A stretch of 26,452 nt of DNA from JANOAR01 sp031411235 (GTDB taxonomy: Bacteria > Verrucomicrobiota > Verrucomicrobiia > Verrucomicrobiales > Verrucomicrobiaceae). The translations under genes and the position numbers were made by a program. Of the stretch, positions 8,143-14,955 are shown piece after piece. The notes beneath the pieces were generated by a model that searched no databases, was not told the origin of the DNA, and was given only the letters and a program-made list of their open reading frames with translations. The stretch is taken from the NCBI GenBank assembly GCA_031411235.1, contig JANOAR010000029.1, forward strand, positions 1 through 26,452, given 5' to 3'. Every line of letters starts with the position of its first letter. Position 1 is the stretch's first letter.

Positions 8143-8361
8143 TTAATAATCGTGGTGATGGTGGTCGTGCCAGTGGTGGTTATGCCAGTTGTACCAGTGG
8201 CAGTTATGCCAGCAGTCATGCCCCTCTACGTCACCGGAATCCGGTGGCTCAGGTAGGGATGCCGGCAGATTGGGCAGGTTCTTCGCCTCAACTTCCTTGC
8301 CTTCCAGCAGGGCGTCATTGATTTGATAGAGCTTGCCGTCAAGGGTGCGGACGATAGCCAT
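8143..8361 (-). CDS. Candidate RiPP precursor peptide with Trp/His/Asn-rich core
   Basis: A 72-residue peptide. Residues 1-47 form an acidic, Leu- and Pro-containing leader (start MAIVRTLDGKLYQINDALL). Residues 48-72 are the putative core, containing 11 His, 4 Trp, 3 Asn, 3 Asp, 2 Cys and 2 Tyr. Two tandem units, WHNCHWYN (51-58) and WHNHHWHD (59-66), are followed by HHHHDY. Every Trp is followed two residues later by Asn or Asp. Three-residue cyclophane-forming radical SAM enzymes act on aromatic-x-Asn-type triplets, and the gene lies 89 bases downstream of a radical SAM/SPASM gene and upstream of an ABC exporter. The start is fixed by a strong ribosome binding site. Crosslinking, leader length and cleavage site are inferred. 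A plain His-rich metal-binding peptide is the alternative. I do not recognise a named family. Confidence 0.8.
   Translation of the reverse strand: MAIVRTLDGKLYQINDALLEGKEVEAKNLPNLPASLPEPPDSGDVEGHDCWHNCHWYNWHNHHWHDHHHHDY
8164..8211 (-). repeat. Two 24-base tandem repeats encoding the peptide core
   Basis: Two adjacent 24-base units (8188-8211 and 8164-8187) each encode 8 residues of pattern W-H-N-(C/H)-H-W-(Y/H)-(N/D). They differ at about five nucleotide positions. This suggests the core grew by duplication of one modified unit, as in other multi-ring RiPP precursors. Confidence 0.75.
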
Positions 8362-8366
8362 ATTTT

Positions 8367-8372
8367 CTCCTT
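8367..8372 (-). promoter_or_regulatory. Consensus ribosome binding site of the precursor peptide
   Basis: AAGGAG on the minus strand, five bases before the ATG at 8361. It is preceded by an A/C-rich stretch (rc of about 8373-8398) with repeated ACAAAC wording that should stay unstructured. It fixes the peptide start and points to strong translation, unlike the Shine-Dalgarno-less genes around it. Confidence 0.8.
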
Positions 8373-8402
8373 TGTTTGTGGTTTGTGTTTGTGGTTTCTG
8401 AG

Positions 8403-8432
8403 TTTGTCCATCTGCGGGTGCAGACAGACAAA
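8403..8432 (-). promoter_or_regulatory. Hairpin between maturase and precursor genes
   Basis: TTTGTC/GACAAA (6 bp) encloses TCTGC/GCAGA (5 bp), with a 2x2 TG mismatch and a 4-base loop. It lies in the 89-base gap between the maturase stop and the peptide start and has no T tract after it. It may be an mRNA processing or stability element that separates peptide from maturase expression. Function inferred. Confidence 0.45.
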
Positions 8433-8450
8433 AGTGTTATCGCCACTCGC

Positions 8451-9680
8451 TTATGTAGCGGGATTTTTCGGCGGTGGAGGAACCAAGAAAGTCTCGGGCT
8501 CGTGGCGTTTGATGCCCGTGAGCACGCGGAAGACCTTCTGGGGGTTCTCATGCATGTAAGTGTAAAAGCGACGGGTGTAGTCACATTCGGAGTCCCGGTA
8601 ATTGGGTTCATTGAAGTGACTGGTGGGGCAACTGAGGGCGCAGATGCGGTGGGCATTGCAGTCAAAACAGCGAGAGTACCACTCATCTTTTTTGTGCAGC
8701 GTGCAAAGTGTTGCACCCGTGTGCTCCAGGTCGAAGCCATCGTCGATATTTCCCAGGCGATGCTTGCTCATATCAGTACCGCAGGAATAGACATCGCCAT
8801 GCAGATTCACCGCGCAGTAGGTGCGCCCCGCTTGGCATTGCAGCTCCCAGCAACTTAGCGGTGGGTTCTTCGCTCGGCCATAGGCGAAGCGGGTGACGAG
8901 GATTTTCACCGTGTCCTCCAGCACGGCACACTCCGTTTCCGCCATGTGGTCGAAGATACCTTTCACGCCATTGAACATCTCCTCGCTGGAGAGCAGCGTG
9001 TGCTCCAAACCAAGCCCTTGGGGCTGGAGGAAGTTGAGACGGAAGCCAGGCACGCCAAGGTTTTGGAAGTACTGCATGACGTCGTACATGTGATGGCAGT
9101 TGGCCCGGGAAAGCACGAGCACCATGCCAAAGCCTTGTTTCTTGCTGAGGATCAAACGGATGGCTTTTTCAACGCTCTTGCCAGCCATGCGAAAGACATC
9201 ATTGATCTCGGGTGGACCGTCACAACTGATGCCGATATTGATGCCCAGCGACTTGAGTAAATCGAAGCGCTGCTCGGTCAGCCGGGTGCCATTGGTCTGC
9301 ATGGGATGCTCCAGCTTTTTCCCATGTTTCTTGGCCAGTGCGCCAGCGAATCCCACGGCCTCTTGATACCATTCATCGGGCAATAAAAGCGGCTCGCCAC
9401 CGTGGAACTCTAGGCCGAGTTCATCGTGCTGCGCGTTCTCGATGTAAACGGTGGCGATGCGCTTGAAGGTCTCGATGCTCATGCGCGGTGTGCTCGGCAC
9501 ATCGGCTTCTACATTGCAGTAGGTGCACTTCAGGTTGCAGCCGTTGGTTAACTTGAGCGTGACGTATTTGATGGGCTTGAAAAACTGCGCCGACGGCATC
9601 CATGAGAGGCGCTGCTGGTTTTCGGGACGGCTGGCGCGGCGTACGGCCAACAAGACGGGGGGTTCAGCGGTCAGTGTCAT
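8451..9680 (-). CDS. Radical SAM/SPASM peptide maturase
   Basis: 409 residues. The radical SAM 4Fe-4S motif is C48-x3-C52-x2-C55 in LTNGCNLKCTYCN, followed by EFHGGEP (91-97) for AdoMet binding and ISCDGP (151-156). The C-terminal part is a SPASM/twitch-type domain for auxiliary clusters: Cys at 277, 282, 289, 300, 326, 338, 341, 347, 351 and 366, with GDVYSC and LGNID in the expected places. Such proteins are anaerobic sulfatase maturases or RiPP maturases that make thioether, epimerised or carbon-carbon crosslinked peptides. The adjacent Trp/His-rich peptide and exporter favour the RiPP role. The only sulfatase-like protein in the window lacks a Cys or Ser target. The ATG at 9680 has no clear Shine-Dalgarno; a later start at Met28, still before the cluster motif, is possible. 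Confidence 0.9.
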   Translation of the reverse strand: MTLTAEPPVLLAVRRASRPENQQRLSWMPSAQFFKPIKYVTLKLTNGCNLKCTYCNVEADVPSTPRMSIETFKRIATVYIENAQHDELGLEFHGGEPLLLPDEWYQEAVGFAGALAKKHGKKLEHPMQTNGTRLTEQRFDLLKSLGINIGISCDGPPEINDVFRMAGKSVEKAIRLILSKKQGFGMVLVLSRANCHHMYDVMQYFQNLGVPGFRLNFLQPQGLGLEHTLLSSEEMFNGVKGIFDHMAETECAVLEDTVKILVTRFAYGRAKNPPLSCWELQCQAGRTYCAVNLHGDVYSCGTDMSKHRLGNIDDGFDLEHTGATLCTLHKKDEWYSRCFDCNAHRICALSCPTSHFNEPNYRDSECDYTRRFYTYMHENPQKVFRVLTGIKRHEPETFLVPPPPKNPAT

Positions 9681-9776
9681 AATGAAGAGCGGTTAAAACC
9701 TGTGAATCTGCCAGTTAGGGTGTGAGCTTAGCGGGCCGTTCGACGCGTCGGCAAGAAACATATTCATCACACAGAA

Positions 9777-9805
9777 CAAATAATGAGTTGTGCGGCATGA
9801 ATCAA
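9777..9805 (-). promoter_or_regulatory. Possible promoter of the radical SAM-peptide-exporter run
   Basis: On the minus strand TTGATT (9800-9805) and TATTTG (9777-9782) are spaced by 17 bases, about 97 bases upstream of the maturase ATG. The match to a sigma70-type promoter is modest, and sigma preferences of this organism are unknown. It lies in the 185-base divergent gap between the maturase and the receiver-like gene. Confidence 0.3.
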
Positions 9806-9865
9806 AAACAGCCACTAGGTCACGGCTCGGCATTGCCGACAGCGCGAGCCATGCCATGATCGCGT

Positions 9866-10297
9866 GTGCTTGATCCCGCGACCACTCCTGCCCCACGCAT
9901 CCTTTTAGCTGAGGAGAGCTTGCCCTTTCGTCGAGTCATTCGCGAGGCACTCACGGCGTTTCGCCACTGCGAAGTGGATGATACATCGAGCGCCGAGAGC
10001 GCCTTCGAGATGGGACTGCGGCGGCCCTACTCGCTGTACATTTTCGCCCTCACGCTGCCGGACATGCGCGGTGATTTGCTGGATCGCTTGTTGGCTTTTG
10101 CTGGGCCACTGGTTCACGAGAATACCCACGCGGCACCACCCATCATCTACCTGCTGCGCCCCGAGGAGGCGACGGAGTGGCAGACGCTGGTGCGCAATGC
10201 CCGCGTGAGGGGGCATGTCTTTATCCCACCGCGCCTTGATGTGCTGCTAGCGACCACGGCAGGCTTGCTGCCCGAGCGCGATTCTACTTTCCCATGA
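9866..10297 (+). CDS. Degenerate receiver-domain protein (pseudo-receiver)
   Basis: 143 residues with the outline of a stand-alone response-regulator receiver domain: RILLAEESLPFRRVIREAL at the start with acidic Glu16-Glu17, and SLYIFALTLPDMRGDLL in the middle. In canonical receivers the strand before LPDMxG ends in the phosphoacceptor Asp; here that position is Ala61. The conserved Lys of the K-P motif is also lost (FIPPRL, about 119-123). If the alignment is right, it cannot be phosphorylated in the normal way and may act by protein-protein contact. The start is a GTG without a clear ribosome binding site. It overlaps trpF by four bases (ATGA), which implies translational coupling, and a PhoR-like kinase follows trpF. 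It is divergent from the maturase, with no evidence that it controls it. Confidence 0.65.
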   Translation: MLDPATTPAPRILLAEESLPFRRVIREALTAFRHCEVDDTSSAESAFEMGLRRPYSLYIFALTLPDMRGDLLDRLLAFAGPLVHENTHAAPPIIYLLRPEEATEWQTLVRNARVRGHVFIPPRLDVLLATTAGLLPERDSTFP

Positions 10298-10944
10298 ACT
10301 CACCTTTCCCCCAGCCTGGAGCCACGCGCGCCAAGATATGCGGCATCACTACGCACGTGCAAGCCCAGGCCATCGCCGAGGCGGGTGCCGATGCCATAGG
10401 CCTGAATTTCTGGCCCAAATCAAAGCGCTACATCGCCCCTGCCGAGGCCGCGCAGTGGGCTCACGACATCGCTCCGCAGACGCCACTCATCGCAGTGCTG
10501 GTGAACCCCACGTCGGCGCTGTTGGATGAAGTCCTCGCGTTAGAGGCCATCTCTATGCTGCAACTCCATGGCGATGAATCGCCTACCGAAGTCGCTCGCG
10601 TGATGGCGCTGGGGCGGCCCGTCATCAAAGCTCTGCAAGTGCGCGACCGTGAGTCGCTCGCCCCCATCGGCGACTACCCATGCGAGACGATTCTTCTCGA
10701 TGCCTACTGCCCCGGCCTCTACGGCGGCGAGGGCAAGGCGTTTCCCTGGGAGCTATTCAATGAAGCCAAGGCGATGTTTCCACAAAAGCGCTTCATCCTC
10801 GCGGGTGGCCTCACGTCCGACAACGTCGCCGAGGCGATCGCCCAGGTGCAGCCCGCTGCCGTGGATGTGGCTAGCGGCGTGGAGAGCGCTCCAGGCGTGA
10901 AGGATTTAACGCTGGTACGCAGGTTCCTGGCAGCAGTTCGTTAG
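10294..10944 (+). CDS. trpF: Phosphoribosylanthranilate isomerase
   Basis: 216 residues, the usual size of TrpF. It catalyses the Amadori rearrangement of phosphoribosylanthranilate to CdRP in tryptophan synthesis, in the cytoplasm. Seen in the sequence: AKICGIT with the catalytic Cys at about 16, GLNFWPKSKRY, LQLHGDE, LLDAYCPGLYGGEGKAFPW with the catalytic Asp, LAGGLTSDNV and VDVASGVES, which is the phosphate-binding end of the barrel. The start codon overlaps the stop of the preceding pseudo-receiver gene (ATGA). No other trp genes are in the window, so the pathway genes are dispersed here. A histidine kinase gene follows after 37 bases. Confidence 0.95.
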   Translation: MNSPFPQPGATRAKICGITTHVQAQAIAEAGADAIGLNFWPKSKRYIAPAEAAQWAHDIAPQTPLIAVLVNPTSALLDEVLALEAISMLQLHGDESPTEVARVMALGRPVIKALQVRDRESLAPIGDYPCETILLDAYCPGLYGGEGKAFPWELFNEAKAMFPQKRFILAGGLTSDNVAEAIAQVQPAAVDVASGVESAPGVKDLTLVRRFLAAVR

Positions 10945-10981
10945 CCTTGTTATCACTCGCACTGCCTTCATTCTCAAGCCC

Positions 10982-12286
10982 ATGTCTGTCACGCCCATCG
11001 CCATTTTCGCGGCCCTACTCGCTGGGTTTTTCTTTGTGTTATGGCGACTGACCGCTCGTCGCTACGATGCCAGCATCTCGGGGCTGCAACTGGCGTTGGA
11101 AGGGCGCTCGCGGCTGGATATAGGCCCGGCTCCGCAGCTCCCTGCCGATGTCATCCTCATGCTTCGCGATGTGCGCCAACTGGCCAACCAAGCCGCTGCG
11201 ATGCGCCCCGAAGCCTACCGCAGCCTGCTCTACGAGCGCCTGCTCGACCAGCTCCGGCAAGCGGTCATCATCGTCACGCGTGAGCAAAAAATCACGATGG
11301 GCAATCGCGCTGTGAGTAGGCTTTTCCCCAGCTACACCGGGCAGCCGCTGATCAGTCTCGCCGATGCCCTTCGCGAGCCGCGCATTGACGCGTTGGTGCG
11401 TGAGGCAGCAGAGCTGCAAACGTGGTGCAGCCTCCAACTGCGCACGCCAGCGCTGGCGGGGCAAACGGCCAGCCACGAGCGGGTGCTCGCCGTCGAAGCC
11501 GCTCCACTGCCCACGGCGCAAGGCCAGGGCGTGTGGCTCATCATTGAAGACATCACCGAGCGCGTCCTCACCGAGCAGATTCGCAAGGACTTCGTCACCA
11601 ATGCCTCGCACGAATTGCGCACGCCACTCACGCTTATTCTCGGCTATGTCGAAACCTTGCTCGATGGGCTTCTGGAGAAACCTGATGCCGCTCGCCGCTC
11701 CCTCACGGTCATGGAAAAACACGGCCATCGCCTGCTGCGATTGGTCGAGGACATGCTCACCATTTCACGATTGGAGAGCAGCGAAGAACTCGCTCTCCGA
11801 AACGAGGTCTTTGTTGTCGAAGACTGCGTGCGCGACGTGCTCTCCCACCTCACACCCCTCATCGAAGCTAGGCAGCCCATGATAGAACTCAACTTCCCTG
11901 CCCCGAGCATTGGCATCCTCCATGGCGACCGTTTTTACTGGGATCAAATCTTCTCCAACCTCATCGAAAACTCCATCAAAGAGAACCCTCGCGGCGGCTT
12001 GCATTTGCGCGTCTCGGGCCAGTGGTTGCCGGGCGAATGCGTGCTGCAAGTCTGCGATGATGGCCTCGGCATTCCAGCCTCCGACGTGCCCTTTGTGTTC
12101 AAGCGCTTCTACCGCGCAGCCAAGCACCACTCGCAAGAAATCAAAGGCACGGGCCTCGGCCTCAGCATCGTCAAGCGAGCCGTCGAAGCCCACCAAGGCA
12201 GCGTGGAACTAACCAGTGTGCCTGGCGTTGAAACGCTCTTCACCATGCGAATCCCCATCCAGCAAAGTCCCGCCGCAGAGGCATGA
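10982..12286 (+). CDS. PhoR-like sensor histidine kinase
   Basis: 434 residues. One N-terminal transmembrane helix (about 5-22), a PAS-like segment (about 90-190, ending VWLIIEDITERVL), then the HisKA phosphoacceptor NASHELRTPL with His210. The HATPase domain follows: N box NLIENSIKENP, G1 DDGLGIP, F box FKRFYR, G2 GTGLGLSIVK. The layout (single helix, PAS, HisKA, HATPase, no large periplasmic sensor) is that of phosphate-regulon PhoR. No PhoB-type regulator or pst genes lie beside it, so the phosphate role is only suggested. It follows trpF by 37 bases on the same strand and may share its transcript. Converges on fabH. Confidence 0.88.
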   Translation: MSVTPIAIFAALLAGFFFVLWRLTARRYDASISGLQLALEGRSRLDIGPAPQLPADVILMLRDVRQLANQAAAMRPEAYRSLLYERLLDQLRQAVIIVTREQKITMGNRAVSRLFPSYTGQPLISLADALREPRIDALVREAAELQTWCSLQLRTPALAGQTASHERVLAVEAAPLPTAQGQGVWLIIEDITERVLTEQIRKDFVTNASHELRTPLTLILGYVETLLDGLLEKPDAARRSLTVMEKHGHRLLRLVEDMLTISRLESSEELALRNEVFVVEDCVRDVLSHLTPLIEARQPMIELNFPAPSIGILHGDRFYWDQIFSNLIENSIKENPRGGLHLRVSGQWLPGECVLQVCDDGLGIPASDVPFVFKRFYRAAKHHSQEIKGTGLGLSIVKRAVEAHQGSVELTSVPGVETLFTMRIPIQQSPAAEA

Positions 12287-12309
12287 GCTTGCTGAAGGGA
12301 CTGCTATGA

Positions 12310-13326
12310 TTACCAGCGCATCACCGTGCTGGCCCAGGTAAAACCACCGCCAAAGGCCACGAGCAAAACGATGTCGCCGCGCTTCAGACGGCCTTCACGA
12401 TTGGCTTCATCCAGCGCGACGGGAATGGTGGCGGCGCTGGTGTTGCCATACTTTTGCAGGTTCATGAAGGTCTTCTCAATCGGCACGCCGAGGCGATCCG
12501 CGATGGCGCTGATGATGCGGGCATTGGCTTGGTGGGGGATGACGAGCCCGATGTCGGCAGCGGTTAGTCCAGCCATGGCGAGTGCCTGCTCGGCGGCTTG
12601 GCACATGCGGGTGACGGCGTGTTTGAAGGTTTCCCGGCCTTCCATGTGGATAGTATTCAGACGTTGCGCGGCGTTTTCGGCGGTGACGGGACAAGCAGAG
12701 CCACCACCGGGCACCTTGAGCACATCGACGAGATTGCCATCGCTGCCCATGACGGTGCTAAGCACGCGGCCTGGGGCATTGCAGTCATCCTCTGCACCAC
12801 GAATGACAACGGCTCCAGCGGCGTCGCCAAAGAGCACGCAGGTGTTGCGATCCTTCCAGTTGACGAGGGTGCTGAGCTTCTCGGCACCGATGACGAGCGC
12901 CGTCGTGCGATTGCCCGTGTTGATGAATTGGCGGGCAACTTGCAGGGCATAGAGAAAGCCCGAGCAAGCGGCACTGATGTCGAAGCAGACAGCATTCGAG
13001 GCCCCGATTTTCTTTTGCACAAAGCAGGCCGTGCTGGGGAAAAACATGTCGGGCGTGACGGTGGCGACGATGATCAGGTCGATCTCCTCGGCAGTCACAC
13101 CGGCGGCTTCCATCGCGCGGTTAGCAGCAGCGCTGGCCATGTCGCTGGTGGCTTCGTCATCAGCAGCGATATGCCGCTCCTTGATACCCGTGCGGCTGGT
13201 GATCCACTCGTCATTGGTATCGACGAACTTGGAGAGGTCGTCATTGGTCAGCACACGCTGCGGCACATAACTGCCAGTGCCAAGGATGCTGCAAGTGCAA
13301 GGAGGAGGGGCGGGGGCCGTGGTCAT
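12310..13326 (-). CDS. fabH: 3-oxoacyl-ACP synthase III (KAS III)
   Basis: 338 residues from the ATG at 13326. An upstream TTG at 13359 would add 11 residues but lies inside repeat sequence. It condenses an acyl-CoA starter with malonyl-ACP to open fatty acid synthesis. The catalytic triad is visible: Cys121 in ISAACSGFLYA, His265 in VIPHQANAR and Asn295 in YGNTSAAT. The N-terminal ILGTGSYVPQRVLTNDDL and C-terminal LLVAFGGGFTW are typical of FabH. It is downstream of plsX on the same strand, the usual bacterial pairing, but a four-helix-bundle gene and its flanking repeats lie between them. A C/T-rich leader precedes the start. Confidence 0.95.
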   Translation of the reverse strand: MTTAPAPPPCTCSILGTGSYVPQRVLTNDDLSKFVDTNDEWITSRTGIKERHIAADDEATSDMASAAANRAMEAAGVTAEEIDLIIVATVTPDMFFPSTACFVQKKIGASNAVCFDISAACSGFLYALQVARQFINTGNRTTALVIGAEKLSTLVNWKDRNTCVLFGDAAGAVVIRGAEDDCNAPGRVLSTVMGSDGNLVDVLKVPGGGSACPVTAENAAQRLNTIHMEGRETFKHAVTRMCQAAEQALAMAGLTAADIGLVIPHQANARIISAIADRLGVPIEKTFMNLQKYGNTSAATIPVALDEANREGRLKRGDIVLLVAFGGGFTWASTVMRW

Positions 13327-13336
13327 AAATGGGGAG

Positions 13337-13811
13337 GAGGGACAAGGGATAAGGGACAAGTATCAAGGAGGAGAGGAATGATTCTAAACCTGGGTGGAGC
13401 TAAGTTTGCGGATCATCGAGTTAAACATTCGTTCGATCTCATTGGCGAGGGAAACCAGATTGATAATGCATGAGGTATTTCCAAAACCTAGCATTTGGGC
13501 TACTTCGACCTGTGTTTGAGCTTCATAGAGTGAACCACGCGCTATGCACAGGAAGCGAACATAATCAGCAGTCGTGCCTCTGCCCTGCCCTTCGGCAATA
13601 TTGGATGGAATCGAAACAGCCGACCTTCGCAGTTGTGAAGTTAGTCCAAATTTCTCATCGCGTGGGAACCCACGGGAAAACTCATAAACCATGCGGACGA
13701 ATTCCATCGCCTTCTGCCAGACTATCAAATCTCGGTAGCACTTGATTTCACTCATTGCGTCATTAGTTCTGAATCATTCCCTTATCCCTTGCCACTTATC
13801 CCTTGTCCCTC
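13337..13811. repeat. Inverted repeats bracketing the four-helix-bundle gene (possible mobile unit)
   Basis: A 17-base sequence at 13337-13353 (GAGGGACAAGGGATAAG) has its exact reverse complement at 13795-13811. Further AAGGGATAAGGG/GGGACAAG wording continues inward on both sides. The pair brackets the S23-like gene and separates plsX from fabH. The same words make up the inverted repeat at 3231-3393. A mobile or exchangeable unit of about 475 bases is inferred; no target duplication was established. Confidence 0.5.
13384..13755 (-). CDS. Four-helix-bundle protein, S23/IVP family
   Basis: 123 residues matching the small four-helix-bundle family first known from intervening sequences in 23S rRNA genes. 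Signature segments are RDLIVWQKAMEFVRMVYE near the N terminus, LTSQLRRSAVSIPSNIAEGQGR (about 38-59) and YVRFLCIARGSLYEAQTQVEVA (about 65-86), ending in LANEIERMFNSMIRKL. Relatives also occur as accessory proteins of diversity-generating retroelements, but there is no reverse transcriptase here. The molecular role of free-standing copies is unknown; nucleic-acid binding is the usual suggestion. It is inserted between plsX and fabH on the same strand and bracketed by inverted repeats, so it looks like cargo of a small element rather than a lipid-synthesis gene. Confidence 0.88.
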   Translation of the reverse strand: MSEIKCYRDLIVWQKAMEFVRMVYEFSRGFPRDEKFGLTSQLRRSAVSIPSNIAEGQGRGTTADYVRFLCIARGSLYEAQTQVEVAQMLGFGNTSCIINLVSLANEIERMFNSMIRKLSSTQV

Positions 13812-13816
13812 TGCGA

Positions 13817-14851
13817 CTAACCTTTGCTGCCCCCCCGTGCTGCATACTCCGCGAGCGCTTGTTCAATATGCGGTGCCACCTTGTGCTGCACCGACTCGGT
13901 AGCCATGCGGATGGCGTTCTTGAAGGCCGTGGGCGAACTACCGCCGTGGGCGATGATGAGCACGCCTTTGATACCGAGCAGGGGGCTGCCGCCATAGGTA
14001 TCGTAGCTGCCTTTTTGTTTCACTTTTTGCATGTGCGGTCGGATGATGCCACCGCCTAGCGCCTTCCAGGCACGCACCATGGGGCTGCCGCTGGTGATCT
14101 CGGCTTTCACCCATTTGAAGACAATTTTTGCCGTGGCCTCGGCGGTTTTGAGCACCACGTTGCCCGTGAAACCGTCGCAGACAATGACGTCCAACTCGGT
14201 CTCGAAGATGTCGTGCCCCTCGACGTTACCTTTGAAATAGATGGGGGCAGCCTTCAGCAGCGGCAGGGTGTCGCGGGCGAGGGCATTCCCTTTGCCGTCT
14301 TCTTCGCCGATATTCATCAAGCCAACGACGGGCTTGTGTTTCCCATGCACATGATGCGACAGCATGGAGCCCATGATGGCATACTGCACGAGGTGCTCGG
14401 GCTTAGCATCGGGGTTGGCTCCAGCGTCGAGGATGTAGCAGGTGCCGTGCTCGTTGGGCATGGGGCTGGCGATGCCGGGGAAATCTACGCCGGGCAGCCT
14501 GCCGATGATGATGGTGCCAGCGGCGACTGCGGCACCCGTATGCCCCGCGCTGACGACGGCATCACATTCACCATCGCGCACGAGTCGCGCCGAGATGCTC
14601 ATGGAAGAGTCTTTTTTCTTCCGCACGGCGTCCAGGCCCGAGTCAGCCATATCGACGACTTGCGAGGCATGGACGAGCGTCAGGCGCTCGCGTGAGACAC
14701 CCTGTTTATCCAACTCGCGCTCCATCGCGTCCTGCTGGCCGACGAGGTAGAGCTTCTTTATTTGTGGCAGCGCCGCGAGGGCAAGCCTCACGCCAGCGAT
14801 GTTGTTGTGCGGGGCATGGTCGCCGCCCATGACGTCTAGGGCGATCTTCAT
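13817..14851 (-). CDS. plsX: Phosphate acyltransferase PlsX
   Basis: 344 residues from the ATG at 14851, beginning MKIALDVMGGDHAPHNNI, the textbook PlsX N terminus. A longer reading to 15004 adds 51 unrelated-looking residues and is rejected. The enzyme makes acyl-phosphate from acyl-ACP for phospholipid synthesis with PlsY, at the membrane surface. Other family segments are VVSAGHTGAAVAAGTI, YILDAGANPDAKPEHL, VVGLMNIGEEDGKGN, VCDGFTGNVVLKTAEA and GSYDTYGGSPLLGIKGV. fabH lies downstream on the same strand, with a four-helix-bundle element between. rpmF, a frequent upstream neighbour in other bacteria, is not present in the 104 bases upstream. Confidence 0.96.
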   Translation of the reverse strand: MKIALDVMGGDHAPHNNIAGVRLALAALPQIKKLYLVGQQDAMERELDKQGVSRERLTLVHASQVVDMADSGLDAVRKKKDSSMSISARLVRDGECDAVVSAGHTGAAVAAGTIIIGRLPGVDFPGIASPMPNEHGTCYILDAGANPDAKPEHLVQYAIMGSMLSHHVHGKHKPVVGLMNIGEEDGKGNALARDTLPLLKAAPIYFKGNVEGHDIFETELDVIVCDGFTGNVVLKTAEATAKIVFKWVKAEITSGSPMVRAWKALGGGIIRPHMQKVKQKGSYDTYGGSPLLGIKGVLIIAHGGSSPTAFKNAIRMATESVQHKVAPHIEQALAEYAARGGSKG

Positions 14852-14955
14852 GCGTGGGTAGTCTGGAGTGGGAGAGGCTGCTGATTCACGGGAACGGGAG
14901 GCGCGGAGTAAAGGCGTGTGAGAGGGGAATGCAAATGAAGGATGCAGGGCTGCGA

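Noticed and set aside
8164..8211. CRISPR-like or simple satellite repeat
   Set aside because: Only two units with no spacers, in frame within a coding sequence.
8143..8361. Dismissing the His-rich ORF as chance low-complexity sequence
   Set aside because: It has a strong ribosome binding site, a downstream terminator, a tandem 24-base structure with constant Trp/Asn spacing, and sits between maturase and exporter genes.
8451..9680. Reading the radical SAM protein as an anaerobic sulfatase maturase
   Set aside because: The only sulfatase-like protein in the window has Thr rather than Cys or Ser at the target position, while a peptide with patterned Trp/His/Asn and an exporter lie directly beside the maturase.
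13384..13755. Diversity-generating retroelement accessory gene
   Set aside because: The fold is shared with such accessory proteins, but no reverse transcriptase or template/variable repeat pair is present.
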